In this document: piece after piece, positions 11,954 to 23,689 of the stretch
Layout: the number at the start of each line of letters is the position of its first letter
Numbering within the stretch: the first letter of the stretch is position 1
NCBI GenBank assembly: GCA_902702965.1
Contig: CACRXP010000679.1
Coordinates: 1 to 64,000 of the forward strand
Direction of reading: 5' to 3'
DNA: 64,000 nt
Source: Spirometra erinaceieuropaei
Lineage: Eukaryota > Platyhelminthes > Cestoda > Diphyllobothriidea > Diphyllobothriidae
The notes under the pieces: generated by a model
Database searches by the model: none
Told to the model about the DNA's origin: nothing
Seen by the model: only the letters and a program-made list of their open reading frames with translations
Made by a program: the position numbers and the translations under genes

Positions 11954-12372
11954 CAGTAGGTGTGCTAACTCATGAAATATTAACCGAAATTCTGAAATGC
12001 GTTTTCGTTCTAAAACATTACGTAAGTAGGGTTTTAAAATTAATGATCATGCAGCATAATCCCATAGTAATCCATTTAACTCGGGATGCTGGCTTTAGAA
12101 CAAACTTTCAAGCTGCATACAAAAACCATACTCCGTAAAAATGACTATTTAACTGGCATGCATTTTCCTCCTTGATTTTCGATGCCCATATATCACTGTG
12201 CAGACCTGGTTGTGAATAATCGAGAGCATATGTTTCCCGGATTTGACGCCTTAAGCAGGTTAATTTACATTTTCCATTTGCAACTCATGCAAAGACCCTT
12301 GTCTTGCATTTTTTTAGGATCGTGGCGATTTTCGGACCTAACGCAACATCTACAGAAAATTGTAAATTGCGT
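11954..12372. repeat. Hairpin family B left arm, cut by duplication junction
   Basis: Begins CAGTAGGTGTGCTAACTCAT and continues with the family's GAAATTCTGAAATGCGTTTT, GGGATGCTGGCTTT, and GACTATTTAACTGGCATGCA blocks. It stops abruptly at 12372 where the second duplication unit starts. Confidence 0.75.
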
Positions 12373-12984
12373 GTCTGTATTCTTACACGGGCGCGTGTGC
12401 TAGAGTGTTGTTACTTGTTTTGACGGGACTGGGTAATAAAAATGAGGCTGCCAAAAGACTGTGGGGGAGGCTTAAACCTACAGCAGAGAAAATAAGACAA
12501 AAATAGAACAAAAAGATGACCTAAGGAAGTTAGGAGAAAGTAATTCACCGCCAAATTAACATTTGGCAACAGGCCTCCATCTTATTCAAGTGAGCACGTC
12601 AGATTAAATATGCCTATGTATTCCTAACATCCTACTGGCCATCAAATGACGAATATCCCTGCGTATCGGTGGGGCTTTTCGAAGACTGCAGACTGCTGGT
12701 TGGAAGAAATGGAGATAGAATGCCAGACGGCCCAAGTCTCAGTGCTCGCGCAAACGACGTTAGAAACCCCAGATCCTATGGGTTACTAGGCATGAAACTC
12801 GAAAGCTCCTACCAGTCAGTATTCTGATTTTGTCAAGAAGTGACACTCCAAAACGCATTCTGCTCTTTAATTTGGAGGTTTTCAGACTGAAAGACATGAA
12901 ATCGCTGGCCAGACAGTTCTACCATCGTTAGCGATAGTATCCACCGTGGACTCGGCATCGAGGCGGGTGCAGGGCCAGAGACTT

Positions 12985-13275
12985 GCACAGCATCTAACGC
13001 ACCGTCTCTCTCACTTCTCGCCCAGCTGGACAGAGTCAAGAAAGACGATGGCGAGATGGAGCGCGGATAGCTGGCACGATGTGAACCCGCACCTAGGCGC
13101 GCCGCTACACTCCCTGGTCCAAATACAGGGGATTTCGCGCATCATAGGAGGGGGCGACTTGAATCCCAATCGAGTGGGAGCGGCAAAGTTGCAGCCGCTC
13201 AGAAAGACGCATTGAGCTACCCATTTACTCTGCAACCTTCGAAGCCACGGCTTCTAATGCACTGTGAGAGATTCA
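12985..13275. repeat. Dispersed repeat G, copy 2
   Basis: This is the duplicate of 10326-10625 inside the second tandem unit. It lacks about 10 bp present in copy 1 near the CAACC/CAGAAAGACGC segment. The minus-strand tRNA-like motifs are retained. Confidence 0.55.
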
Positions 13276-13974
13276 GTCCTGTCTGATTGTTTATGGTGCG
13301 GAACTATACGCTGAAAGAGTCGAGCGCGTACAGCCTTTCTTCACTATCACACTGGTACACCGCCAAAGCCGATTAGTCGTTTGATGCGGGGATTGGGCTC
13401 AAAGACTGACAGAGCAAAACAGGTTTTATGCGCATCTCCCACACGAAATATGCTCCTTACAAATCCTGCTAGAATTTCACACAGGGTGGATGGACGGCTC
13501 GGACTTCTCGCGCAAGAGATTAACGTGGAGGGAACCATTGTAGCCTGAGCCAGTCCTGCAGTAGGCCACTCCACACAAACACTGGGCTGGAAGCGAGATC
13601 TGACTTAAATCGGCAGTTGACAACCTCCCAAGCTACGGGTTACGGGGGCGTCAGATGAAATATGCGCTGAGAGTCGACCGCACCGTCTTTCTTCCCTCTC
13701 CAGTGCTCTAGTCCAGTTCCCCAACCGGTCACACGCAGGCGGACTGTTCAGCTCTTGGTAAGGTGGATGAGGAGGGGAAATGTGCGATAGATGCATTGCA
13801 AGTCTACTATCATTTGCGCGCAAGTCACCGCCCCTGCGCCGACCCCGCTATGGGATAAACGATCGGCGTGTTCGACAACGATAATCTAACCGTCACTGCC
13901 TCTGACAGCTTCGTATCATTTAACAGTTATACAAGTGTTAGTTGTCTGGCGGCTCATCATTCCTGAAGCCTACT

Positions 13975-14335
13975 GCGCCATTTGAGCATAATGAGACCGG
14001 CAGGTGGAATAAGCTTGCTAGGGGAAACGCTCTGGAGGAAGCGTTCAGTGCAGCATCAACGATCCAACGTACCTGATGAGATTGCGGCAATTATCGACGC
14101 AAATTTCGGCCATCAAACAGCCATCACGCCAAGTGCAACGATTCCTGATGAATGGAGGAGCCTTGAACATTCATAAGTATGCGGTGGTATGGCGACTGCA
14201 TTCTATAAATACTGCAGTCCCTTGTGCATGTACCACCCGTATCTGCTTTTTTTCTGATGTTTCTGTCGAGCAGGAATCCGAAACGTCAGGCTGAAAAAGC
14301 GCATGTCCAAGCGATCGTGTCTCCTTATTCAAGAT
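13975..14335 (+). pseudogene. Penelope-like element (lineage A), 3' end, copy in unit 2
   Basis: This duplicate of 11280-11645 reads DEIAAIIDANFGHQTAI and PSATIPDEW at 14075-14170. Its hammerhead core is more damaged: the segment reads CTGATGT at 14254-14260 instead of CTGATGA, and the AATAAA of the helix III loop has become GAAAAA. Confidence 0.75.
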
Positions 14336-14500
14336 TTCGGATCATCTATAAAGTGTCGGCGAGACACTCCAAGTTCCTGGGTAACTGGGTACTTGCAAGA
14401 GGGCAGTGGCAGTGACCATACAGTTAGTCAACCCAGTCTTGTACCCGCATAAGACGTTTGTACAAGTGCTAAGGCGTCCCCATTGGCAAAGACAAACCCA
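14336..14500 (+). pseudogene. Penelope-like element (lineage B), C-terminal fragment, unit 2
   Basis: Duplicate of 11646-11810 (IYKVSARHSKFLGNWVLAR, AVTIQLVNPVLYPHKTF, QVLRRPHW). It carries the same frameshift, so that mutation predates the tandem duplication. Confidence 0.65.
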
Positions 14501-14645
14501 GCATGTGTGTTCACAATTGCCACGTCGTGTTACAGTGATGAAGCAGGGGCGCCTAATGGCCAGAGACCTTCCCCCACCCCTCTCCCTAAGCCCCTGACCT
14601 CTGAACGCCGCTCAACCCTCTCCGCTTCATACTGACTTTTATTCG

Positions 14646-15064
14646 CAGTAGGTGTGCTAACTCATGAAATATTAACCGAAATTCTGAAATGCGTTTTCGT
14701 TCTAAAAACATGACTTAAGTAGGGTTTTAAAATTAATCATCATGCAGCATAATCCTATAGTAATTCATTTAACTCGGGATGCTGGCTTTCGAACAAACTT
14801 CCCAGCTGCATACAAAATCTATAGTCTTTAAAAATGACTACTTATTTGGCATGCCTTTTCATCCTTGATTTTTCGATGCCCATATATCACTGTGCAGGCC
14901 TGGTTGTGAATAATCGAGAGCATATGTTTTCCGGACTTGACGCCTTAGGCAAGTTAATTTGCATGCTACATTTGCAACTCATGCATAGACCCTTGACTTG
15001 CGTTTTTTAGGATCGTGACGATTTTCGGACCTAACGCAGCTTCTACAGAAAATTGTAAAATGCG
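14646..15064. repeat. Hairpin family B left arm, second copy
   Basis: Same arm as 11954-12372, starting CAGTAGGTGTGCTAACTCAT. It runs on beyond 15064 into sequence not present in unit 1. No clear right arm follows, so this element is itself truncated or highly decayed. Confidence 0.7.
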
Positions 15065-15809
15065 TGCCCTAAATGAACTTGATAAAAACCTGCTTTTCTC
15101 CTTGAATTGCGGCCCTTTAGCTACTTTGCTTACTTTATTCTCCGCTATTTGATTGAGAATGCATGGAAGTGTGGCCATGTGACTACTGACGAACTGTCCA
15201 AACGATGAATATTTGCCTGTTTAATTTCTAAATTGCACATAAGCAGAAACTAGATAGCACAAAAAGTATATTTCCATATGCCCAAAATCTAAAATGGTCA
15301 TTCGATGTCAGTCATTTGGACAGTAAATCTTAATTTATTCGCTGAAGGCAAGAAAACATCGACGCGTTTAAATGGAGGATTGCCTTTGGGTGCCACTCAT
15401 GCACTCTAAGGGCATAAAATTGTACAGATTTAGCAACTTGGCTTTCGAAAATAGACAACACATCTGATTTTCTAAAACCAACCTGTTTGCTTGCAACCTA
15501 TTCCTCCCAATTAATGTCTGACAAAAATCAATTTTTAAACTCACAAGGTCAAATCCCTCTGTTCTTAACGAAAAACACGCTTTTTGCGCAAACTAAATCA
15601 AATGAATCTATTAATATAAAAAAGTGCTTGAACATAGGGTGTGGCAAATTTCCGCTCGAATTAATAAACTTTGCCTGTTTAAATTAGTCATATATATTTT
15701 TTGAAAGGGGTCATTTTCGGAAACTTCTGGACGAATAAACAAAATGCGTAACGTCTTAGGTTTTTGAAAATTATTTTATCGACTTCCATCGTCTCAAATC
15801 TTGAGTTAG
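15065..15809. other. Unassigned sequence
   Basis: No gene recognised. It probably contains the decayed remainder of the family B element starting at 14646. The frame at 15487-15687 has no domain. Confidence 0.35.
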
Positions 15810-16925
15810 GGCACCTGTACTTTTGACGGAAATTCCGAAATGGGGCCTCGATTTAAAGAGATTACATAACTGTGAATATCATGTTAAATGCAAATAAATC
15901 ACTCGGAAAAATGACTGCATAACATATATGAATTTTCTCCATTGGTTTCCGACACCCTTAAAAATTAAAACACATTTTATGGAAAAAGCGCACGACAAAT
16001 TTTGGTGAGATGTGGTTTGTAACCCCGCCTGGTGGACACAAAACCGTTGGGGTTCGGGTTAAGCGTTAGAGTAAGGGTTGGGGGTTAGCGTTACTATTTC
16101 TCGATCATTCAAACCACAACCTCGCATTTCCATTAGCTTTTCTTTTGCATAAAACTACTTAGCCTTCCCGCCCGTGCATTTCCCGGCCCCACCTGTAAAA
16201 ACCCCTTTTACCACCGGTGCCGTACTCGAGGTGACGGAAGTTTGCTTGCCCCAGGTGCGGCTTCATAACCATATCCAACCTAATTTTTTATTGTACTCCC
16301 TTGGCATAAGGTCATCCCTTCTTCAGACTTTATATCCGAATAAAGGCTATCGTCCAATTTTAAAAGTTTATGATTTTGAAATTTTCAAACCGTGCATCGC
16401 CCATCTAAATGCATTCATTAATGACCTCGTGAAGTATATAACGTTTTTCGCACTCGTGTAAAACTTTGAAAGCCCTGTATACTACCGTCGGTTTGTTAAA
16501 TTTCTTTTATATGGAAAGTGTACAGGTAATGAACTAAAAACCCTGAATGTAAAAACAACGGCAAACACGGCGTGAAATTATACAAAAATCGAAAGTCTAT
16601 ATCAACATCTAGTGTACCTTTGTCGAGCATACCCTTTGTAGATAAGACTTGCTACCAAATCCGTGCAAGAAAGGACGCTTTTATGCACATTTTTACATAA
16701 TAAATCTGAATTAATGGATTATTAAAAATTGACAGAAAATATTAATGATAGTTAAATAGTCACTTTCAATCTAACGCGGTTTTTGAAGCCAGTCCAAATG
16801 AATGACATTTGAAAACCAAAATCCTGGCGTGTCTGAAATATTTGGGTTTATGTTGCATGTCAATTAATTAGACATTTCTCACCAAAAACTCATTTCCGAT
16901 TTTCTGTTAAGGTCGCCTGAAATCG
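15810..16925. mobile_element. Old hairpin element interrupted by a C-family insertion
   Basis: The left arm runs 15825-16002 (GGAAATTCCGAAATG, AATGACTGCATAAC, TTTTCTCCATTGGTTTCCGA). A right arm lies at 16620-16920 (GACTTGCTACCAAATCCGTG, AAATAGTCACTTTCAATC, CATCC-like and GAAATATTTGGGTTTATG). The left arm is split at 16003 by a complete C-family element. Both arms are strongly diverged, so this is one of the oldest insertions seen. Confidence 0.55.
16003..16280 (+). mobile_element. C-family short inverted-repeat element C4
   Basis: A ~278-bp non-coding element. It starts TGGTGAGATGTGGTTTGTAA and ends with the near-complement (CGGCTTCATAACCATATCCAA). Internal landmarks are a TTAGAGTAAGGGTTGGGGGTTAG stretch in pieces, CGATCATTCAAACC, CTTTTCTTTTGCATA and CCTGTAAAAACCCC..TTACCACCGG. 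Five related copies occur in the window. Confidence 0.75.
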
Positions 16926-18510
16926 ATCGATAAATGTACTCTAAGTTTATTCACACGAACAGCAACAGGGAACGACGCTAACAGGGAACCCAACTGCGGC
17001 GGACGCGAAGCAGTCGATTAGGGTCATCGATAGAGCGTGTTCATTACTGCATAAATATCTAAAATACCTCACTTCTAGTGGGCATCCTATCGTCAACCAC
17101 TCACGGCTTCACCGACTGACGTAAGTACGCCCACTTAGCACGGATGACACTTTGCGATGTATGTTGCTGCCTGAAATGGATCAGAAAAACTGCACAAAAG
17201 TGGCGCCACACCTTCGCTAGCTAAAGCACTGCCTCGTCACTTTGAGACTATGACGTGCTGGAAGTAACTTTATTAGAGGAAAAAAGTGCGTGAGCTCTTT
17301 TGAGTATACTCGACCTCACGAAATAGAGCGTAGGATAACCAAATAAATTAAAAGTGAGAAGACTGCTTGGGGACATACGTCTGCTTTCGATAACGTTTCG
17401 TAAAATCAGTACGCTTATGTCAGAAAATAGTCAAGTAAAGATGCCAGTGCTTGGAGAATTCGACTAAAATCCGCCTAAAAACTTAGGAAAGATGTGAGAA
17501 TATGGGAATAGGGGCGGGGGTGAGAACGAAAGGGCGCGGGGGTTGTATGCAGTTAATCGACCTTTGACCATGGTAAGCGCGAAGCCTGAATGAGGTCCTT
17601 CGACGTACACGAACTAGACCCGTTTTTGCAACCGGATTGCGGCCGCTTTCTCTGTTTCAGACAGACACTTAAGGTAGCTCCAGAGGAACTTACAAATCGC
17701 ACGAAATGCTTCGCTGGAGTCTACACGCTGCTCGGAATCAGCAACATGTGCCAGGATGGCCTTTTCTCAGTCCTGCCGAGAGGTGTTCGTATATTCTTTT
17801 GGATACGCGCCGACTCGTCCAGCCAAAGAAAAACAAATTACCAGATGATGACTTTGCTTGGTAATTTTTGCCCTCTACGGGGAGAAACTCAGGAAATGAC
17901 CAAGATAAATCATGTAAACTGTGGGTCAACCACCTCGCCTAGTATTTTTAGCAGTTTGCTGTTTGAACACTTCTAGTAATCTATTCAGGCATGCTAGGTA
18001 TAAAATGTCTTTCGTTTTCCTCTAAGCGTCCTGCTTATTGAACAAAATTGCGGCAATGTTCAAAGGGGATTTTTTCCTTGAAGTGGCCCAGGTTAAAGAC
18101 AGAACAATCATAACGTCCGCCTCGGAAGTCGCCTCATGTGCCTGCCTATACTCACAGTCTTCATCCCTGCTGGGGCATTAGGAAAGTAAACAGAGTGATC
18201 CGCATTCAACTAAAAAGGCATGTTTGGGGCATTCGATATTTGTTCAGTGGATGTGCCAACCATTAGTATGAGCTCTAGTTTCGAAAGCGCATCCTTCTGG
18301 AGGAGGAGGGTCAAAATATAGGCATTTACGTTTCGACTTCGTTTTTCGTAGAGTAAAGAAAAGGATACAAGAGGTTGGTAATTCAAAACATTGATATCTA
18401 GTAAATTTTGACTCCGTTTGCGTTGACTTCAAGAAGGATGACGAAAACACGACCTATTGAACTTGAAGATGTACTCTGGTTTTGTTTCATCACTTTGACC
18501 AATCTATTCA
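16926..18510. other. Unassigned sequence
   Basis: No gene supported. The longest frame (17590-17976, 128 codons) has no recognisable domain, no splice or repeat context, and unremarkable composition, so I leave it uncalled. Confidence 0.4.
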
Positions 18511-19569
18511 CAGTAGTTGAGTTACCTCATGAAGTGTTGGCCAAATTGTGAAATGTGTTTTAGTTGGGAAGGATTATTTGAATAAAATTTTAAAAATGAT
18601 TATCGTGCAGCAAAATTCTAAAATATTTCAGTTACTCTAGGATGCCGGCTTTTAATCGAGGTTGTTTTGGCCGCCCGAAAAAAATGCGCGCTGTAGAAAA
18701 TAACAATATAAGCAGTGTATGTTTTTCCCATTCATTTTTAAGCCCTTTAAATTCAAGTAAATTTCACGGAAAACGTGCAAAAAATACTTGCTCTCGCCCT
18801 TACGTGTTAGAGACGTACAGATTTTTGAAGTTACATTATTGAATTATTCCTTTAAAAATTATGACAAATTTTACTTAAACATAATTAATTACTTATTAGT
18901 AAAACTCATTCTTATTCGTCTTGAATGTAATAAGATATATTTGTTATATTTATTGTTAATTCTGTATTATAGTTGTCAAAATTATCAAAATAATTTAACT
19001 CTTTATTTTCGTTCTGAAACAATTTCCTTGAAATGTCTAAGGCCGTGGTATGTTTATTCATAAATCGTCGCGAAATTTCGTGAGTCATATATCATATCTT
19101 CGTGACGGAACGAAAAAATTTCTGATGTCCCTTGCACGGACAGTATAGATTTCAAATCCCAAACACAAGTGCAGTTGGAGGCCGGGTTCAAAATTATTCC
19201 GTAACTTAAAGATTTCGAGAAAATAAAAATGCCCCCTTTTTGAATAAAAAGTAAAATGTGATTTTCTACAAAGGAGTACAAGAAGGAATATTTTGTGGAT
19301 ATCTTCCATAAAATATATTCAAATTAAAAGGGACCCCAAAAAGCAATAGGGAAAGTTCATACTACTCAATTAGTCATGTTAACCGGGTATGGCTTATACA
19401 CGTGACCGAGAAATGGCTCAATCAATGTCCGGCATCCTGACGTCAGCAAAATGCATTGAGGTCATACTTCACTAAAATAGTTATCAAAAGTCCACAGAAG
19501 TAATCCTTCCTAATCGAAAACCCGTTTCAGAATGTTGGCCAACATTTTATGACGCCGACCAATTACCGT
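18511..19569. mobile_element. Hairpin element A2 (diverged)
   Basis: Left end CAGTAGTTGAGTTACCTCAT at 18511. The right end near 19568 reads, on the opposite strand, TACGGTAATTGGTCGGCGTC followed by ATAAAATGTTGGCC. Internal landmarks of both arms are present (GATGCCGGCTTTTAATCGAG at 18631, and a complementary CCGGCATCCTGACG at 19421). The centre is AT-rich and diverged from A1/A3/A4. Confidence 0.65.
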
Positions 19570-20104
19570 ACCTTGGAAATCCGACAGTTCGTATACTGAT
19601 ATCGCTGATTCACACAAGATGGTTTATAGAAATATCACTTTGTTAATGTCCAAGATGTCATTTAAACACAGTTTTAGGCATAAAAGCCCGATTTTCAACT
19701 CTTTCATCTAAGTTTTAAAAGGTCGAGCCACTTAGAGAGACGTTTTTAACAACCCAACACCTAAATTCTACACCAAAATACGCAAAACATCGATCAAAAC
19801 AATTATCAATCGTTCAAGTACAGTAAGTTAAAGTAGGTTAAATATCTCGTGGAATGATGACCGTCATTCTACTGTACCGTCGACTGAAAAGCCGTACCTA
19901 TAGTACATGACTTATCTCAGTAAACCTGATAACAGTAACTGATTTGAATATTTTATGATGTCTTAAACGTTGCACATCTTGCTTGCTCATCAAGACTCTT
20001 CAGGGAAATGTCCTGAAGACGTGAAGTAAGTGTGCAAAACAGTCAACATTTAAAAATGCCTAAAAATCGATTTTGCCCTACCACACCTGCTGGCATAATG
20101 TTCT
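19570..20104. other. Unassigned sequence
   Basis: No gene or repeat recognised apart from short AT-rich runs. Confidence 0.4.
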
Positions 20105-21661
20105 GATTGGCCAATGCCTTTTTCACCTTTGCTTGAGGTTGTTGTATACAGCATCGAATTCTACGTGTCGGTTGGTGCATGAGTTATCAGAATGGATGGT
20201 TTCTAAAAATTCACGATACTTCTTAGATGAGCAGACACCTACAATAGAATTTGGTCTCAGAAAAATTTGTGTCCAGTTTCCAGCGTATGCATGGCAACTT
20301 GGAACAAGTGGGCTCGCCTTTTTGCGGTCAGTTGATGTTCCTCTGTTCGCATAGAGATCCATTTCCCAGGTTGACCACGACAAACAGCATTACAGGTGTT
20401 GCATGGCAACTTATAGACGACTTATTTCTTATCTAAATAGGCAACCCTATCCTTTGAGCGTAGAAGCTGGTTACGAAGTGTAGTCGTCGGCTTGCGCACC
20501 GCATGTATTTTGTGTTTTCTCAGGTTTCTTTCAAGTAGTTTGAACACATTCTTGATGTACGTAAGTGTTCGTTAGTTTTTCGGTATGAGCGCCTAATCGG
20601 AACAATCTAGTTCCTTGTCTTTCTCTCTTAACTCCCGTCGTCTCTTTCATCGGTGTACAAAATATCGAGGATGCCCATTCTGGGAAAACAGTTTAAACAA
20701 ATAATTCAGTGCTCTTTGATAGGTTTGGTTGTCGGAGCAGTCGGGTGATTGGTCTTGTAATGTAAAAGAATTCCCGCGTAGGTTTCCTAGCGGTAAACCG
20801 AAGTCTGAAATATCCCGGGAGTTTGTTTCAGCTCTTTCTCGAGTGTGAATGCGATTCCTGGAAGTGTTGAATTAGTAATATCGTGTAGTATTTCAAGTTG
20901 ATCACATTCAACAATGACAAACGTATCACCAACATGTAGTACCCATAATTTGGGTAATATACTGTTAAGACTGTAGCCTCTTATTGTGATTTCTGCGAGA
21001 AAACCAGAGATAGGTGATCCCATAGGGGCACCCTTCAGCTGTTGGTAGGATTCCTGTGCAGTTGAAAAGTTAGTTTCTAGACAAAGATTTAAGAGTTCTA
21101 ACAAAGCAGATACAGAGATATACATGTCGTAGTACTGGAGACGTTCCTCTGTACATTGTCTTGTTAAATCCAATTGTATGGAATTGAACAGAGAGACGAC
21201 ATCGGAGGATATCATTATTTCATCTGCTGCGATTTTCAGTCCTTGTAATTTGCCCAAAATCTCCATTGAATTATTGATTGAAGTTTCACAATCCTTTGCC
21301 AACGGATAGAGGTTGTGGAATAGCCATTTAGAAATCTTGTATTTGGGTGAACCGATTAACGATACTATTGGTTGCAGTGGTACTTCATTATATGCATTGT
21401 TTAAAGCGGAGGCGCAATACTTTTTCCTATGTCCTTAAATATGAACTCGAAGAGAGGGTATCCTTCAGTTTTAGAGAGGTCTTTCAATTCCTGAGTAATT
21501 TTGAACCCAACCTCACCTGAAGTTGTGTTTAATTTTTTCAAACTAGGCGTGCCGTTGTATCTAGCGCTTACAAGACTTTGTGCTGCAACAAACATCCTTT
21601 TAACTTTTGCCAGTATCATAAAAAGCGGATAAATATAGTGCCTCTTTGATGGACATTTCAC
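20105..21661 (-). pseudogene. Penelope-like element (lineage D), RT plus GIY-YIG
   Basis: A reverse-orientation PLE whose protein order is conserved but broken. From the 5' side (high coordinates): a leader region at 21401-21661; an RT entry motif near 21310-21370 (PIVSLIGSPKYKISKWLFHNL); the RT core at 20787-21302 with ISSDVVSLFNSI and GAPMGSPISGFLAE; then after frameshifts a GIY-YIG-like segment around 20290-20400 (YKLPCNTCN, GKWISMRTEEH, MHTLETGH). The catalytic motif, YVDD in the 30-kb copy, is HVGD here (20925-20933 encode VGD), so one active-site aspartate is gone. At least two frameshifts or stops lie between RT and endonuclease. It differs enough from lineages A-C to be a separate lineage. 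No hammerhead-like core was found at its 3' side. Confidence 0.8.
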
Positions 21662-21689
21662 GGTTATAATAATCCCTTCTCCAAATTAC

Positions 21690-21940
21690 ACGTTGATCTT
21701 TATTCTAGTATAGAAATTAAAGACGCACTTATCCACTAAACAGTTGTAAAAATGTGTAGTTTTTTGAACGTATTCTAGCAAAATGTTCAAATTTCGAAAA
21801 CCATATAAAATCGATAAACAAATGCATAATACAAAGGTAGTCATAAGTTTACCGGATGCAGTTGTTACAGGCGACCTGGTAAGAGTTCCTTCGAAAGCTG
21901 GCACTCTGACTTCACCGAAATGTTTTTGGCATTTATAACA
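21690..21940. repeat. Decayed hairpin right arm
   Basis: Right-arm landmarks in order: a degenerate CATAATACAAAGGTAGTCAT, TTGTTACAGGCGACCTGG, GTTCCTTCGAAAGCTGGCA and CTGACTTCACCGAAATG. The end is lost. Confidence 0.45.
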
Positions 21941-23195
21941 CCTTGGTTGCCTACTATATGTGAACCTGCGATGTTTATGAAACAGGAACGATTTTTGTAC
22001 GTCATGACATTCTGCGTAGTTTATGAAAATTTCCTAGTTGCCTATTGTTACCACGCTAAGAAACTAAATAATTGTGTGATTTTTATCGTTCGTTTTCGCA
22101 CATTAAAGCAAGAACCAACAACCAGGTACGTGTTGTAATCGATAAAAATATATGGGTACTTATAAGTTCGAAATCATATCTATGGACAAATTTTGTATTT
22201 CAACACCCTTTTGTTACCCTGTCTTCTAAAGATTACATGACGTGCACTATCATAGCACCGAAAGCCTGATTCGGGAGACAGTACATAATGCCTTTATGGA
22301 CAGAAATGTTACGAAATGCACTAAGCAATACGGACACGGCTAACTTCGCTAGACCGAAAATACTCAGAATTATTAAATACCGAATCGGAGAAGTGTTAGT
22401 GTTTAACCAAACAACTCAAAACCAAAAACGCATCCTAGAATGATTATTTGCAGAATTTTGAGATCAAAATAAGCTGCAGGAAAATTAACTTTGGAGGTAG
22501 AACGAATGCTATTAAACACCAGGTTAACGTCACATGTTGCTAAGTTGGAAATTAGGCTCCATAGACATTTATATTTTACACTCACATGCAGGACGGAAGT
22601 CTCACTTGTCTTTCTCGGTAATACCATTCTCTCTTTTTGAAGGAAGTGGTTTACAAAACTGAGCGACAGTCGACCTCCACTCGCTCTAAACAATCGCTTA
22701 CGTTGATTAATCTCCTTAACCACATCCATGCATTCACGTGCGTTCTCTACCACAGGGCCTCAGCCCACACACAAATCATTTACCAAAACAATTTTCACCC
22801 ATATGACAACAGTTTTTTTTCGTAATGTAAATCAGCTACGATACAAGCAGGTTACTTCCAGAAAAAATGAAGTCTGTTCTGCGAAAATTGACAGCTTTAT
22901 AAACATATACCCTAAAAGACAGTGGTAACGCTTGCACGCAAGTTTTTTAAGCACCCCCGCACTTTGCTGGCAAGTGCAAATTTCTCATACGTTTCCTCCG
23001 AAAGGCTCACCACTAATTGGCCACTATAACTGTTATGCATATAAGGAGAAATTTTCTGCGCAGCGTGCTCTCAGTTAATAGGTACTTTAAAAGCTGAAAG
23101 GACTCAGCCTTCGCAGTGTGAGCAATATTCTGGCATTTATTTGAACAATATGTAGCGTATTTCTAGCCATACTACGAAGTCCAACTCTAAACAAA
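21941..23195. other. Unassigned AT-rich sequence
   Basis: No gene recognised. Frames at 22403-22753 (minus) and several short plus-strand frames lack motifs. Confidence 0.4.
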
Positions 23196-23405
23196 TATAA
23201 CAAAATCGCGATCGCGACAATACTGCTATCCAGAGGTGTTTTGACAGATTTCAAATAATTCCCTTTGACCCAACTGTGAAAAATCGGTGCCTCGGTGGGG
23301 TTCGAACCCATGACAGCAAGGGCCAACGCTCTAACCTTCTGAGTTACGAGACTGCCACTTCTATCAGCATCTGTCAAGGAAGCTTGCAGTTTACTAGATT
23401 GTGCC
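23196..23405 (-). repeat. tRNA-derived SINE (family S2)
   Basis: On the minus strand there is an A-box-like GTAACTCAGAAGGTTAGAGCG (complement of 23327-23347) and a perfect B box GGGTTCGAACCCC (23297-23309). They are followed by ACCGAGGCACCGATTTTTCA and the tail CACAGTTGGGTCAAAGG. The same tail and B box occur at 31368-31643. The tRNA-like part is followed by a non-tRNA body, so it is a SINE and not a functional tRNA. Confidence 0.75.
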
Positions 23406-23420
23406 ACAGGATGAAATTAC

Positions 23421-23640
23421 GGTAGGTGGGTTAACTCACGAAATGCCATGAGCTAGCAAAAGGAAATTCCTATAACGCGAAATCCGCGTTCATCAAAATC
23501 CCTTGGCAGTAAAAGACGACTGTTCTTAATAAGAAAGCATAGTTGGGATTGTAAATTAATATTTATTAAGGTAAAAATAGTTAATTTTCACTAAAAACTA
23601 GAAGTTTAGAAAATGGCCATATTACAAGTCGCTTAAATAG
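23421..23640. repeat. Dispersed repeat F, copy 1
   Basis: Begins like a family B end (GTAGGTGGGTTAACTCACGA). It shares with 47310-47500 the run GTTCTT..AA.AAGAA.GC.TAGTT.GG, TTAATATTTATTA and a later AAAATGGC.AT..TACA block. Similarity is moderate and judged by eye. Confidence 0.4.
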
Positions 23641-23689
23641 GGCTAACTTGAAGAGCACAAAATGGAGGGGAACGCATGGAATGGTGAAA

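Larger units (their letters stand above)
9681..12372 (+). repeat. Tandem segmental duplication, copy 1 (2692 bp)
   Basis: The sequence from TGTCTGTATTCTTACACGGG at 9681 recurs from 12373 with the same order throughout; the period is 2691-2693 bp at three checkpoints (9691/12382, 11954/14646, 12349/15042). The two copies differ by scattered substitutions and by indels: copy 1 has about 40 bp extra near 10290-10330, and copy 2 has about 45 bp extra near 13632-13678. The unit contains repeat G, the 3' ends of two PLE lineages and the left arm of a family B hairpin element cut off at the junction. Confidence 0.9.
12373..15064 (+). repeat. Tandem segmental duplication, copy 2
   Basis: This is the second copy of the unit at 9681-12372, in direct orientation and directly abutting it. 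At its right end the family B arm continues past the point where copy 1 stops (AAAATGCG followed by TGCCCTAAATG). Copy 2 therefore shows the original right flank, and the junction at 12372/12373 was made by joining the arm to the left border, with only TG shared. Confidence 0.9.

Noticed and set aside
17590..17976. 128-codon plus-strand frame
   Set aside because: No recognisable domain, no splice or repeat context; expected by chance in 64 kb.
20123..20383. Independent small gene on the minus strand
   Set aside because: Its position and the alternate-frame residues (RTEEH, MHTLETGH) show it is the frame-shifted GIY-YIG end of the lineage D PLE.
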